Below, piece after piece: positions 1-8,429 of a stretch of 59,060 bases of DNA. Position 1 is the stretch's first letter; each line of letters starts with the position of its first letter. Origin of the DNA: Chloroflexota bacterium. GTDB taxonomy: Bacteria > Chloroflexota > Anaerolineae > Anaerolineales > Anaerolineaceae. The translations under genes were made by a program, and so were the position numbers. The stretch is from positions 1 to 59,060 of the forward strand of contig JAEKNU010000023.1 of assembly GCA_016838895.1 (NCBI GenBank), read 5' to 3'. Under the pieces are notes generated by a model. That model searched no databases. It was not told where the DNA came from and worked only from the letters and a program-made list of their open reading frames with translations.

Positions 1-55
1 GAAAATTGCTCAATTAAAGTATTAAAAACTTGGAGTTTTCGGGTAAAATTATATC

Positions 56-84
56 AATATGATTTCAGATAAAAGAATCATATT
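56..84. promoter_or_regulatory. Perfect 9-bp inverted repeat, candidate Rrf2 operator
   Basis: AATATGATT at 56-64 is repeated as its exact reverse complement AATCATATT at 76-84, with an 11-nt spacer, so the half-site centres are 20 bp (two helical turns) apart. It lies 46 nt upstream of the Rrf2 gene start. Rrf2 dimers commonly bind such dyads and autoregulate; that this one does so is inferred. Confidence 0.45.
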
Positions 85-129
85 CCACATCATTATATCG
101 CAATACAAAGAAGACGAGGTAAAAACAAC

Positions 130-537
130 ATGCAAATAACACGACAGGCTGATTATGCACTACGGGCGATGCTTTTTCTCGCAGATTTAGAGGAAAACAC
201 ACGAGCAGCCACCAGCCACATCGCAAAAGAGAAGTTGATACCCCCATCATTTTTGGCAAAAATCATTTCCCAACTATCTATTGCAGGAATCATTCACACA
301 TCACGTGGAGCCAGAGGCGGCGTAACATTGGCCAGATCAGCAAACGAAATAACACTTTTGGAAGTCATTGAAGCTATTGATGGTCCCATTGCATTGAATG
401 AATGTACATTGAGTAAAAATGGATGTCCATTTCTGGATAATTGTCCAATTCATGATGTATGGTGTGAAGCTCAAACTGAACTTGTAAATCGATTATCCAG
501 TACAACCTTTGCAACACTAAAGTCAAAAACAAAGTAA
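130..537 (+). CDS. Rrf2 family transcriptional regulator, probably Fe-S binding
   Basis: 135 residues, the usual Rrf2 length. The N-terminus (MQITRQADYALRAMLFLA) is the signature winged-helix start of IscR/NsrR/Rrf2 proteins, and the wing region has SRGARGGVTLA around residues 58-68. Four cysteines near the C-terminus (C92, C99, C105, C112) match the spacing region where IscR and NsrR hold a [2Fe-2S] or [4Fe-4S] cluster, so it probably senses iron-sulfur status, NO or redox state. A GAGG ribosome site sits at 116-119, ten nt before ATG 130. A perfect dyad at 56-84 could be its own operator. No isc/suf genes are nearby, so the regulon cannot be read from context. Family assignment is firm; the signal sensed is inferred. 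Confidence 0.9.
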   Translation: MQITRQADYALRAMLFLADLEENTRAATSHIAKEKLIPPSFLAKIISQLSIAGIIHTSRGARGGVTLARSANEITLLEVIEAIDGPIALNECTLSKNGCPFLDNCPIHDVWCEAQTELVNRLSSTTFATLKSKTK

Positions 538-572
538 ATTAATTTTACTCTTTGATTTCGCAGGAGGTTGAC

Positions 573-830
573 ATGCCAGGTGGCATTCCCGTTGATCGTC
601 ATTGGGTTCTGGTACTTCAAAATGGTACAGTGTTGATTGATTGGGGAAATCAATTGTATCAGGATGTTGATACTGGTGTGTTTCTGGAACTGGAAGAGAA
701 TCTGATGGCACAATCTGCTCCGGAAGAGATGTTAAAAGTGTTGAAACAACGCAGCATCATCGTTGATTGGGATGACAGGGTTGTCTATTTCAATTACTTA
801 CCTGAGCGTCCATCAAAACCGATTGATTAA
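573..830 (+). CDS. Small conserved-looking hypothetical protein (85 aa)
   Basis: I do not recognise a family. An in-frame TTG at 552 would add seven residues, but ATG 573 has a strong AGGAGG at 562-567 with five nt of spacing, so I start there. The protein is acidic, without signal peptide or membrane segment: MPGGIPVDRHWVLVLQNGTV, then a region rich in Trp, Asp and aromatic residues, and a proline-rich end (PERPSKPID). It follows the Rrf2 gene by 35 nt on the same strand and ends just before a strong terminator, so the two are likely one transcript. Confidence 0.7.
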   Translation: MPGGIPVDRHWVLVLQNGTVLIDWGNQLYQDVDTGVFLELEENLMAQSAPEEMLKVLKQRSIIVDWDDRVVYFNYLPERPSKPID

Positions 831-842
831 TTCAACCTATTT

Positions 843-881
843 ATCAGGATTATCTATTGAAGATAATCCTGATTTTGTTTT
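843..881 (+). terminator. Rho-independent terminator of the rrf2 transcript
   Basis: A 13-bp perfect stem (843-855 with 861-873, loop attga) is followed by TTTGTTTT. It closes the two-gene Rrf2 unit. Confidence 0.85.
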
Positions 882-1031
882 AATATTGGATCGTATTTAC
901 TAGCCAGAATGATCAGGTAAAAGACATCAAATCATTCATCTGATCAAAATAAACATGGGGTTATTCTATAGAAAAAATACCACGTTTAACGATACAATAC
1001 TGAAACTTCGTTGACGGATAATAAAAACACT

Positions 1032-2225
1032 ATGAAACAAAAAACCAATATGTTTATCCAGGTGGCTACTTTCTCGGTTTACAGGATGTTTAATTTTGCG
1101 GGAATTCGTATGGCGTTCCCATTCCTGACCATATTAAGCCGCAGCATGGGCACCTCGGTTGAGCAGATATCATTTGCAATTTCTATCGCCAGTGTGATTA
1201 CTGTTTTGTCACCTTTTCTGGCACAGATTGGCGAACGTTTGGGTAAGCGTACAGGTATGATCAGTGGAATGCTGACCTTTGTTGTAGCCGGATTGATTGC
1301 TTTTTTTAGTAATAATTTTTTCGGATTCCTCTTTGGTACACTCCTGCTTCAACTTTCCATTAATACTTTTTCCCCAGCCATGCAAGCTTATCTCAGCGAT
1401 CATATCCCCTTTGAGAAACGGGGTATGGCTTTATCGGCAACCGAACTTGGCTGGCCGCTTTCCTATTTGTTACTGATACCGTTGATTGCCCTGCGCATTG
1501 AGCAATGGGGTTGGAACGTCATGTTCCTCATTATTGCGCTGGTTGGTTTGTTATTCACGGGTATTATATTGCTGCAAGTTGAGAAAGACCCGGTAGTTAT
1601 TCCATCAAAGGAACGCTACAAATTGCCATTTAAGGAAATCTTTAAATCGAAAAATGCTGTATTTGGTTTGATCATGGGTTTCTGTGTGATTAGTGGAAAT
1701 ATTATTGTACAGCTTGTTTTTGGTGTATGGCTGGAAGAAGACTTCCAGGCCAGCGTGACACAGTTGGGGCTGGTTTCATCCTTCATTGGTGCGGCGGAGT
1801 GTGCAGGTATTTTATTATCAATATTTATCATTGATCGTATTGGCAAACGCCGCGGTCTGTTGATTGGCATTGCTGCCTGTGTGTTATTGCCATTTCTGGG
1901 ATTGTTTGCCAATCTGACATTCCAGGTAACAACGATATGGCTGGTGGTTTTCTTTTTCTTCTCTGAATTTGCTATTGTCAGTGAATTAACCATTGTGTCT
2001 GAACTTTACCCGCGTGCCAGAAACACATATATGGCCTTATATGCCATGATGAATGCAATCGGTTTTGGGGCTGGTTCAATCCTGGCGCCATTGGCATACC
2101 GTTATCATATTCAGGGGAATATGATGTCCTCAATGGTATTGTATGCGATCGCCGGTTTATTCCTACTGATGATTAAACTACCGAAAACTTCATCCAGCAG
2201 TACTTTGGAAACAGCAGCAGCCTAA
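1032..2225 (+). CDS. Major facilitator superfamily transporter
   Basis: About 397 residues with roughly twelve hydrophobic segments, the normal MFS size and layout. MFS loop signatures are visible: GERLGKRTGM after the second helix (the G-x-L-a-D/R-r-x-G-r/k loop 2-3 motif) and DRIGKRRGLLIG in the second half (loop 8-9). A charged linker (EKDPVVIPSKERYKLPFKEIF) separates the two six-helix halves. The substrate cannot be told from sequence; an exporter or sugar/drug role is possible. The start is uncertain: TTG at 1011 is in frame, but ATG 1032 gives a short N-terminus before the first helix; neither has a clear ribosome site. It is 10 nt upstream of the HD-domain gene and probably co-transcribed with it. 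Confidence 0.85.
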   Translation: MKQKTNMFIQVATFSVYRMFNFAGIRMAFPFLTILSRSMGTSVEQISFAISIASVITVLSPFLAQIGERLGKRTGMISGMLTFVVAGLIAFFSNNFFGFLFGTLLLQLSINTFSPAMQAYLSDHIPFEKRGMALSATELGWPLSYLLLIPLIALRIEQWGWNVMFLIIALVGLLFTGIILLQVEKDPVVIPSKERYKLPFKEIFKSKNAVFGLIMGFCVISGNIIVQLVFGVWLEEDFQASVTQLGLVSSFIGAAECAGILLSIFIIDRIGKRRGLLIGIAACVLLPFLGLFANLTFQVTTIWLVVFFFFSEFAIVSELTIVSELYPRARNTYMALYAMMNAIGFGAGSILAPLAYRYHIQGNMMSSMVLYAIAGLFLLMIKLPKTSSSSTLETAAA

Positions 2226-2235
2226 GGGAGAAAGT

Positions 2236-2868
2236 ATGATTTCAATAGAAGAGGCACGCAGTTATTATCAAGAAGCAGATACCATACATGATTTTGATCA
2301 TGTATTACGGGTTTACGAATTGTGTAAGAGCATCGGTAAACAGGAAAACGCCGACTGGAAAATCCTTTCCATATCCGCTTTGCTGCATGATGCCTGTGGC
2401 GCTGCTCCGGGCAGCAAAGAACGTATGGAACACCATTTAGCATCGGCATTGCTGGCGGAAAAGGTTTTGACAGAAAAAGGCTGGCTTGAGGAAGATATCA
2501 AGGCTGTGATGCATTGTATCCGTGCTCATCGCTATCGCGGGACAGAGATGCCACAAAGCCTGGAAGCCAAAGTTCTTTTTGATGCCGATAAGTTGGATGT
2601 GTTGGGCGCGATTGGTGTGGCCAGAGTAATTGGCTATGCTGCTATTGCTGGGGAACCGCATTTCTCGCAGCCTTCTCGGCAGTTTTTGGATTCCGGCGAA
2701 AAAGAACCCGGAGAACCACATTCAGCTTATCATGAGTATTTATTCAAATTACGTAATGTGAAAAATCGCTTGCATACCGATACCGCTCAGCGCATTGCAG
2801 AAGAACGCGATACTTATCTCAGTGAGTACTTTGTGCGTTTGCAGGAAGAAATACAAGGCTTAAAATAG
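2236..2868 (+). CDS. HD-domain metal-dependent phosphohydrolase
   Basis: 210 residues. The HD superfamily metal ligands are in order: H22 in the HDFDH segment, the H51-D52 pair in ALLHDAC, a histidine-rich helix (EHHLAS), and D117 in LFDADKLD. This matches the uncharacterised COG1418-type HD hydrolases that cleave phosphates from nucleotides or related small molecules; the substrate is not predictable. It is soluble. A GGGAGA ribosome site lies just before ATG 2236. It sits between an MFS transporter and an inositol-monophosphatase-type enzyme with gaps of 10 and 31 nt, an arrangement that suggests a salvage or housekeeping operon. Confidence 0.85.
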   Translation: MISIEEARSYYQEADTIHDFDHVLRVYELCKSIGKQENADWKILSISALLHDACGAAPGSKERMEHHLASALLAEKVLTEKGWLEEDIKAVMHCIRAHRYRGTEMPQSLEAKVLFDADKLDVLGAIGVARVIGYAAIAGEPHFSQPSRQFLDSGEKEPGEPHSAYHEYLFKLRNVKNRLHTDTAQRIAEERDTYLSEYFVRLQEEIQGLK

Positions 2869-2899
2869 AAAAAATCGACAAGTACCTAGAGGATATTAT

Positions 2900-3679
2900 A
2901 TGAAGCAACCACAATTAGGAGACCTGATTCGGATTGCCAAACATGCTGGCAAGATTCTGAAAGAAGGTTTTGGCACAGACTTTCAAATTGACCACAAAGG
3001 GTTGGTCGATCTGGTTACGGATATGGACCGCCGATCAGAAGAGTATATTCTAAATGAAATTCGAACAACATTTCCGGGGGATGAAATCGTTTCTGAAGAA
3101 AGCGGAACATCGCAAGGAAATCACAATGCACGTTGGATTGTTGATCCATTGGATGGTACGGTCAATTATGCGCATCGCTTACCGATTTATTCGGTTTCTA
3201 TTGCTTACGCCATTGGCAAAGAAGTGCAATTGGGTGTGGTTTATAACCCCGCCATGGATGAGTGCTTTACCGCCGAACGTGGCAAGGGAGCCTGGCTTAA
3301 TGAGAAACCCATTCGGGCGGCAGGTGCAGAGAAATTAGTGGAGGCATTACTGGTTACCGGTTTTCCATATGATATTCGCACCACGCAGTTCAACAATATG
3401 GACCAGTTTAATGCAATGGTGATGAAATCACAGGGTATGCGCCGTTTGGGCTCAGCAGCTTTGGACTGCTGCTATATTGCGGATGGTCGTTTGGATGGGT
3501 ACTGGGAGTTCGGTGTAAAAACCTGGGATGTAGCCGCCGGTGGATTGATCGCCGAGGAAGCCGGTGTTGTGGTAACCGATGTGAATGGTGGTGCTGATTA
3601 TTTAAAATCCCCATTGAGCATTTGTATGGCAAATTCGGCGGTACACAAAGAGATGTTGGAAGTGTTGAAGGGATTGTAG
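2900..3679 (+). CDS. suhB: Inositol monophosphatase family protein (SuhB-like)
   Basis: 259 residues, the normal length of the Mg2+-dependent inositol-monophosphatase/SuhB family. Motif 1 (IVSEESG, E66/E67), motif 2 (WIVDPLDGTVNY, residues 79-90) and the C-terminal WDVAAGGLIAEEAG (W208-D209) carry the expected metal ligands. The enzyme should hydrolyse myo-inositol-1-phosphate or related sugar phosphates; 3'-phosphoadenosine-5'-phosphate or fructose-1,6-bisphosphate are alternatives in this superfamily. The start has AGAGGA at 2888-2893. It is the last gene of the MFS-HD-SuhB run and is followed by a terminator shared with convergent surE. Confidence 0.92.
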   Translation: MKQPQLGDLIRIAKHAGKILKEGFGTDFQIDHKGLVDLVTDMDRRSEEYILNEIRTTFPGDEIVSEESGTSQGNHNARWIVDPLDGTVNYAHRLPIYSVSIAYAIGKEVQLGVVYNPAMDECFTAERGKGAWLNEKPIRAAGAEKLVEALLVTGFPYDIRTTQFNNMDQFNAMVMKSQGMRRLGSAALDCCYIADGRLDGYWEFGVKTWDVAAGGLIAEEAGVVVTDVNGGADYLKSPLSICMANSAVHKEMLEVLKGL

Positions 3680-3711
3680 TCAATTACGATCAATTCATAA
3701 AAGCAATATAT

Positions 3712-3750
3712 AAAACCGGCCGATCAATTTTCTACGGCCGGTTTTCTGTT
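3712..3750. terminator. Bidirectional terminator between suhB and surE
   Basis: An 11-bp GC-rich stem (AAAACCGGCCG at 3712-3722 with CGGCCGGTTTT at 3735-3745) has T-tracts on both strands, as expected between convergent genes. Confidence 0.85.
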
Positions 3751-3763
3751 TGAATAATTTAGA

Positions 3764-4591
3764 TTAAATCTGATGTCCATTGCTTCGCAGTAATGTATCC
3801 AATTCATTTGGTTGCATCCGTGAAGTCATATCCAGGCTCAGAGGTGTTACTGATACCAAACGATCATGTTTTAATACGATGACATCACTTCCTTCCGTAA
3901 AACGATCCTTACCTGCATGCATTTCAAAAGTTACTTTAACTGGCTGGCTGAAATCCTCGCGCGGATGTACATGCGGGGTGAATACCCGATTGCGTCCCAG
4001 ATGGGTGATTTGCCAGTTTGTTTCGGGCGTGGCATCATGGGGTACATCCAGTTTCAGTACCTGAACATCTTCCGGCATTTCTTTTTCAAGCAATAATTCC
4101 GAGAATTTTCGGGCAAACCAGGCTGTCGTTGAAAAATCAACTGAGGTGGAATGATCCAGGAATTTTGCTATGTTCACCAATTCAACCGAGACTGCCAACG
4201 CAGGTATCCCCCAACTGGCACCTTCCAATGCGGCACCAACTGTACCAGAGATAGATACATCCGTGCTGAGATTTTCACCATAATTAATGCCGGAAACCAC
4301 AAGATCCGGTTTTTGCGGACAAATTTCCAAAATACCATGATGAATGGCCTGTGCCGGCATACCATCTACGGCATAAACGGTTTGTTCAATGCCGCCAATC
4401 ACTTTTTTACGTTCTTCAATGAGGCCTTTGGCAGTCATTAAAGAGGCTCTTCCAGCTCCGGAAAATTGCTGGCTGGGTGCAACCATCCAGATTTTACCCA
4501 GACTGGCTAATTCATTGGCTAAGGCCAATAAACCAGGAGAATCAATGCCATCATCATTGGTGATTAATATGTTTCGTTCAGTGTTCCCCAT
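3764..4591 (-). CDS. surE: 5'/3'-nucleotidase SurE
   Basis: 275 residues. The N-terminal ILITNDDGIDSPG (metal-binding D13-D14), the APSQQFSGAGRAS segment (S44) and VSGINYGENLS (N103) followed by SGTVGAALEG are the SurE signature and active-site ligands. SurE is a survival-protein phosphatase that dephosphorylates nucleoside monophosphates in stationary phase. The reading frame extends upstream to 4708, but that stretch overlaps the tRNA-Arg gene; ATG 4591 has a good AGGAG and begins exactly where SurE homology begins. A terminator hairpin lies between the tRNA and surE, so surE probably has its own promoter or depends on read-through. Family assignment is secure. Confidence 0.95.
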   Translation of the reverse strand: MGNTERNILITNDDGIDSPGLLALANELASLGKIWMVAPSQQFSGAGRASLMTAKGLIEERKKVIGGIEQTVYAVDGMPAQAIHHGILEICPQKPDLVVSGINYGENLSTDVSISGTVGAALEGASWGIPALAVSVELVNIAKFLDHSTSVDFSTTAWFARKFSELLLEKEMPEDVQVLKLDVPHDATPETNWQITHLGRNRVFTPHVHPREDFSQPVKVTFEMHAGKDRFTEGSDVIVLKHDRLVSVTPLSLDMTSRMQPNELDTLLRSNGHQI

Positions 4592-4603
4592 GTGTGTTTC
4601 TCC

Positions 4604-4637
4604 TATAAACAAAGCGGCCAATATCACTATTGGCCGC
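4604..4637 (-). terminator. Terminator after tRNA-Arg
   Basis: A perfect 10-bp stem (4614-4623 with 4628-4637, 4-nt loop) is followed on the minus strand by TTTGTTT, between the tRNA and surE. Confidence 0.8.
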
Positions 4638-4649
4638 TGGTAAATCAGG

Positions 4650-4723
4650 TGCCCCCGGCAGAACTCGAATCTGCAACCTTTTGCTCCGCAAGCAAACGCT
4701 CTATCCAATTGAGCTACGGAGGC
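4650..4723 (-). tRNA. tRNA-Arg, anticodon GCG
   Basis: Read on the minus strand the cloverleaf is complete. The acceptor GCCTCCG pairs with CGGGGGC, then discriminator A; the D-arm is GCTC/GAGC with the GG pair and A20, an arginine identity element; the anticodon arm is TTTGC-TTGCGGA-GCAAA; the T-arm is GCAGA-TTCGAGT-TCTGC. CCA is not encoded. The anticodon is GCG, decoding CGC/CGU. Most bacteria use ACG (read as ICG after TadA editing) for this box, so G34 is somewhat unusual. The identity rests on hand folding. Confidence 0.88.
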
Positions 4724-4842
4724 ATATCGTTGATTGTGGGTAAATAATACCCCGCGACGTGCAAAACGTCAAGAGGGGACAAATCCACGGCTGACACCAT
4801 TATTTTTTTAAATGAAATTAAATTTGGAGTAAAAATTCGTGT

Positions 4843-4870
4843 TTGACAAGGGCGAGAAGTTCGTTATAAT
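4843..4870 (+). promoter_or_regulatory. Sigma-70 type promoter for the ABC operon
   Basis: Consensus TTGACA at 4843-4848 and TATAAT at 4865-4870, separated by 16 nt. The predicted start near 4877 gives a leader of about 44 nt ending in a GAGGAAAG ribosome site before ATG 4921. Confidence 0.8.
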
Positions 4871-4920
4871 TTCTTAATGCGAATAATTGCAATAGCAAAT
4901 ATACTCAAAAGAGGAAAGCA

Positions 4921-6534
4921 ATGAAGAAAAAGATGTTACCAATTCTGGTACTGGTTTTGTTGATCAGTGCTTGTACACCTGCGATAAATAATGCGGTAGT
5001 TGAACGTGAAGCACCCGCTGTTGAAGAAGCAGTAGCCGATTCTGCTGAAAATATAGTCGAAGAACCTGAAGTTGAGGTAGAAATTGAAAGTGGACCTCAA
5101 ATTGCCGATGAGGTTATCATTGGGGTGGGGCGTAATTTGTATTATGGCAAAAGCTCATGGGAGATGATTCACTTTTCACTGGACGTATGGGAACCCCTGA
5201 TTTACGTCGATAAAAACATGAATCCTATTCCTGTATTGGCTGAATCCTGGGAATCCAATGAGGATATGACTGAATGGACGATTACCATTAAAGAGGGGAT
5301 TACATTTCATGATGGTACACCCTTTACAGCGCAAATTGCTGCGGAAAATTTACAGTCCGCACATGAAAATTACATGCCGATCGCCACACTGGATTATATA
5401 GAAGCGGTTGATGATACGCATCTAACCCTTTATCTTACGGCTCCTACCCCGGCGTTGGCTAATTTGTTGGCTGGTTATTCTTCAGCCCAATTTGCTCCGT
5501 CTACCTTTGAGCAAGCCGATGCTGAAATGCCTATTCCTTTCGGTACCGGGCCCTACAAATTTGTCAATTATGATGGAGAAAAAATTACACTGCAACGGAA
5601 CGAGGATTATTACGGCTCCCTGGCTGTTACACCTCGCATTGTGTATCATTACATTCCGGATGCCAATACCCGTATTCTGGCTTTGCAATCCGGTGAGATT
5701 GATGCCATTGCAGATGTGGGTTCCATTATTCCTAGCCAGGGTGCTTTGCTGGAAGAAGATGAACATATTAATTTGTATACACAAGATGTGACTACCACGC
5801 ATTACTTATTCTTTAATACGGACAGAGCGCCGTTGGATCAAGTTGCCTTGCGGCAAGCCATTGGATTGGCTCTGGATCGTGATGTGCTGGTCAACTCCGC
5901 GGTGTATGGGTATGGTAATCCTCCCGCGGGGATCATTACGCAGTTAGCTGCAAATTGGCAGTATCCGCAATCCACACCTGTGTATGATATAGAACAAGCC
6001 AAAGCATTGGCAGCCTCCGTTTTAGGCGACGAACGTGTATCACTGAGTATGGTGGTTAGCAGCAGCCTGGCAAATCGCTGGCCATATTATGAAATTGCGC
6101 AAATTATGCAGGCACAACTGACGGAAATTGGTGTGGATATTGATATTGTGTCCGTCGAAGGCGGTACCTGGGGTGAAATGCTGAAGAATGATGAATATGA
6201 TATCAGCATGCGTCCCTTCACCCTTTCCTCTGGTGACCCAGATGATTTTATGAGCTACTGGGTACGCAAGAATGGTACATTCAATGTTAATTACAGTATT
6301 TCTTATCAAAACGAGACTGTACAGGCATTGGTGGAGGAAGCCATTTCAGAAACTGATTTGAATCAGCGTCTGGTCGATTACAATGATTTGCAAATGATTC
6401 TGGTAGATGAAGTACCTTTTACACCGATTTATCATGAAAAAACGTTGTTTGCGACTCGGAACAATGTGTTTGATCTCAGTTTGGATCATTCTTTCAAGCC
6501 ATCATTGGAAACGGTTTATAAGGTGATTGACTAA
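4921..6534 (+). CDS. ABC transporter substrate-binding lipoprotein, family 5 (peptide/nickel type)
   Basis: 537 residues. A lipoprotein signal ends LLISAC, with C18 as the lipidated cysteine, then an acidic Glu/Ala/Val linker to about residue 60. The rest is an SBP_bac_5 domain: EPLIYVDKNMNPIPVLAESW, GITFHDGTPFTA, FGTGPYKF and the late PYYEIAQIMQ-type segment are typical of DppA/OppA/NikA proteins. It should capture oligopeptides, or metal or opine complexes, outside the membrane and pass them to the two permeases downstream. The ligand is not predictable; NikA-like metallophore uptake is a real alternative because a methyltransferase is coupled to the operon. A strong sigma-70 promoter is upstream. 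Confidence 0.93.
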   Translation: MKKKMLPILVLVLLISACTPAINNAVVEREAPAVEEAVADSAENIVEEPEVEVEIESGPQIADEVIIGVGRNLYYGKSSWEMIHFSLDVWEPLIYVDKNMNPIPVLAESWESNEDMTEWTITIKEGITFHDGTPFTAQIAAENLQSAHENYMPIATLDYIEAVDDTHLTLYLTAPTPALANLLAGYSSAQFAPSTFEQADAEMPIPFGTGPYKFVNYDGEKITLQRNEDYYGSLAVTPRIVYHYIPDANTRILALQSGEIDAIADVGSIIPSQGALLEEDEHINLYTQDVTTTHYLFFNTDRAPLDQVALRQAIGLALDRDVLVNSAVYGYGNPPAGIITQLAANWQYPQSTPVYDIEQAKALAASVLGDERVSLSMVVSSSLANRWPYYEIAQIMQAQLTEIGVDIDIVSVEGGTWGEMLKNDEYDISMRPFTLSSGDPDDFMSYWVRKNGTFNVNYSISYQNETVQALVEEAISETDLNQRLVDYNDLQMILVDEVPFTPIYHEKTLFATRNNVFDLSLDHSFKPSLETVYKVID

Positions 6535-6672
6535 ATTGGTGCAGAGTACATAAAAATGAATGATTCGCATTATGAAAATAAAAATTATACATGTAATGAA
6601 ATTCTATAGTGGCGATTCACACACAGCAAACACTTTGAATCGTTCCTATAGCATCGTTGGTATATCTTATTT

Positions 6673-7617
6673 ATGATTCTGCGCAAAATCTTTTCCAGCT
6701 TGTTATATCTTGTTCTGATCAGTATGGTCAGTTTCCTGTTAAGTGCGGCTATTCCTGGGGATGCTGCGGAAATGATTACCAATATTGGTCGGGCTGACCC
6801 GGCTCCGATGGAGATGGTGGAAAAAGTCCGTGCAGCATATGCGCTGGATCAGCCCGTACTTGTGCAGTATGTAAAATGGATGCAACGCTTAATCCTGGAT
6901 AATAATTTGGGAACCTCATTTCGAACCGCCAATCCGGTTTCGCGGGAGATCAGATATTGTTTTCCTGCTACATTGGAACTGGCAGGCTGGACGTTTTTAG
7001 TAACGATGCTAGTCGCTGTACCCCTGGGGATTTATGCGGCACTAACCCATTCACGCGTTATCGGTTTTCTGATTCAAATGATCATTGTTATTGGCTATGC
7101 TTTGCCAGTGTTTTTAGTTGGCAATGTGTTGTTGTGGATATTTGCTGTGAAACTTCCCTGGCTGCCGGCCATTGGCAGAGGGGATTGGCACAATGCCGTT
7201 TTACCGGTGTTGACGCTCAGTGTGCATATGATCGGTTGGTCCAGCCAGATTGTACGTTCCAGTGTAAAGGAACAAATGAATAAAACCTATGTACTGGTAG
7301 CCAAGGCGAAAGGCTTATCCAATTGGCAGATAATTCGCAGCTATATATTGCGGCCAGCATTAATCCCCATTCTGACATCCTTTCTGATGATGTTTGGCAG
7401 GCTAATTAGTGGATCATTTATTGTGGAATATATTTTCGCCTGGAATGGGATTGGTCGTTTGCTCATCGACAGTGTCATGGCGCGGGATATTCCCATGATC
7501 CAGGGCATCATTTTATATATTGCTGTCATCTTTATTCTGATTAATTTCCTTATCGATTTATTATATATTCGCCTGGATCCTCAAATTAGTGAACAATTGC
7601 TGGGCAGCGCAGCATGA
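6673..7617 (+). CDS. ABC transporter permease (DppB/NikB type)
   Basis: 314 residues with six hydrophobic segments. The N-terminus (MILRKIFSSLLYLVLISMVSF), the GDAAEMI stretch and the periplasmic loop are typical of DppB/OppB/NikB subunits. The ATPase-contact EAA loop is visible as VLVAKAKGLSNWQIIRSYILRPAL in the second half. It ends in an ATGA overlap with the second permease, so the two are translationally coupled. The 138 nt between the SBP gene and this one carry no clear promoter. It forms the channel with the next gene product. Confidence 0.93.
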   Translation: MILRKIFSSLLYLVLISMVSFLLSAAIPGDAAEMITNIGRADPAPMEMVEKVRAAYALDQPVLVQYVKWMQRLILDNNLGTSFRTANPVSREIRYCFPATLELAGWTFLVTMLVAVPLGIYAALTHSRVIGFLIQMIIVIGYALPVFLVGNVLLWIFAVKLPWLPAIGRGDWHNAVLPVLTLSVHMIGWSSQIVRSSVKEQMNKTYVLVAKAKGLSNWQIIRSYILRPALIPILTSFLMMFGRLISGSFIVEYIFAWNGIGRLLIDSVMARDIPMIQGIILYIAVIFILINFLIDLLYIRLDPQISEQLLGSAA

Positions 7618-8429
7618 AGATAAACCGTTTCTCTATCATCAATTTGGTTTTGCTTGCTATTATCATTTTGTTGTGTGCCGTTCCTACTTTGATTACATCT
7701 TATGATCCCAATGAAATATCCCTGACGGAACGCTTCGCACAACCTTCAATGCTTCATCCTTTTGGCACCGATGATATGGGGCGGGATATCCTCAGTCGCG
7801 TATTATATGGTGGGCGGGTAACCATTTTTTCAGCTTTATTAATCACGATTGGATCAATGTTGATCGCCACGATATGGGCTGGCTCTTCCTCTTATTTAGG
7901 CGGCTGGTTGGACGAGATGATGACGCGGGTTGTGGATGGGCTGATGAATATCCCTGCCTTATTGTTTGCCTTGATTCTAATCAGTATTTTCAGGCCTGGT
8001 ATGATGAGCCTTATTCTTTCATTGATGCTGATTCGCTGGGCAGATGATGCAAAAATATTACGCGGCCATATGTTGGGGCTGATTCGAAGTGAATTTGTAT
8101 TGGCAGCGATCAGTATTGGCAGTACGCATGGACGAATATTACGCAAGGAGTTATTTCCAAACTCCAGTTTCCTTATTCTTACCCTGTTTGGATTGAATTT
8201 TACTAGCAATATTCTCAGCATTGCCAGCTTGAACTTTCTGGGCTTTGGCGTGCAATTACCGGATGCCGAATGGGGGGCCATGATTAACCAGGCGCGTCCA
8301 TTTTTGCAAACCCAACCTTATATGATGTTATTCCCGGGACTGGCTATTTTGTTAACCATTATCAGTGCCCAATTTGCTTTTCAGTTTATGGCAAAGAACC
8401 ATCATGTGGAAGAGGTGCGGTATTTATGA
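7614..8429 (+). CDS. ABC transporter permease (DppC/NikC type)
   Basis: 271 residues. An N-terminal membrane segment is followed by PTLITSYDPNEISLTERFAQPS and HPFGTDDMGRDILSRVLYGGR, the diagnostic DppC/NikC signature, then four or five further helices with an EAA loop (FVLAAISIGSTHGRILRKELFPN). It overlaps the previous permease and the next methyltransferase by ATGA on both sides. No ATP-binding subunit follows, which is unusual: DppD/DppF-type genes normally come next, so the transporter must borrow ATPases encoded elsewhere. Confidence 0.93.
   Translation: MKINRFSIINLVLLAIIILLCAVPTLITSYDPNEISLTERFAQPSMLHPFGTDDMGRDILSRVLYGGRVTIFSALLITIGSMLIATIWAGSSSYLGGWLDEMMTRVVDGLMNIPALLFALILISIFRPGMMSLILSLMLIRWADDAKILRGHMLGLIRSEFVLAAISIGSTHGRILRKELFPNSSFLILTLFGLNFTSNILSIASLNFLGFGVQLPDAEWGAMINQARPFLQTQPYMMLFPGLAILLTIISAQFAFQFMAKNHHVEEVRYL

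Noticed and set aside
910..946. TGATCAG/CTGATCA inverted repeat upstream of the first MFS gene
   Set aside because: Seven-bp arms with a 23-nt spacer are likely by chance; no linked regulator gene is obvious.
1011..1031. TTG 1011 as the start of the first MFS gene
   Set aside because: No ribosome site; ATG 1032 gives a more typical MFS N-terminus, though the choice is uncertain.
4592..4708. A 39-residue N-terminal extension of SurE
   Set aside because: It overlaps the tRNA-Arg gene and lies before a good AGGAG and the conserved SurE start.
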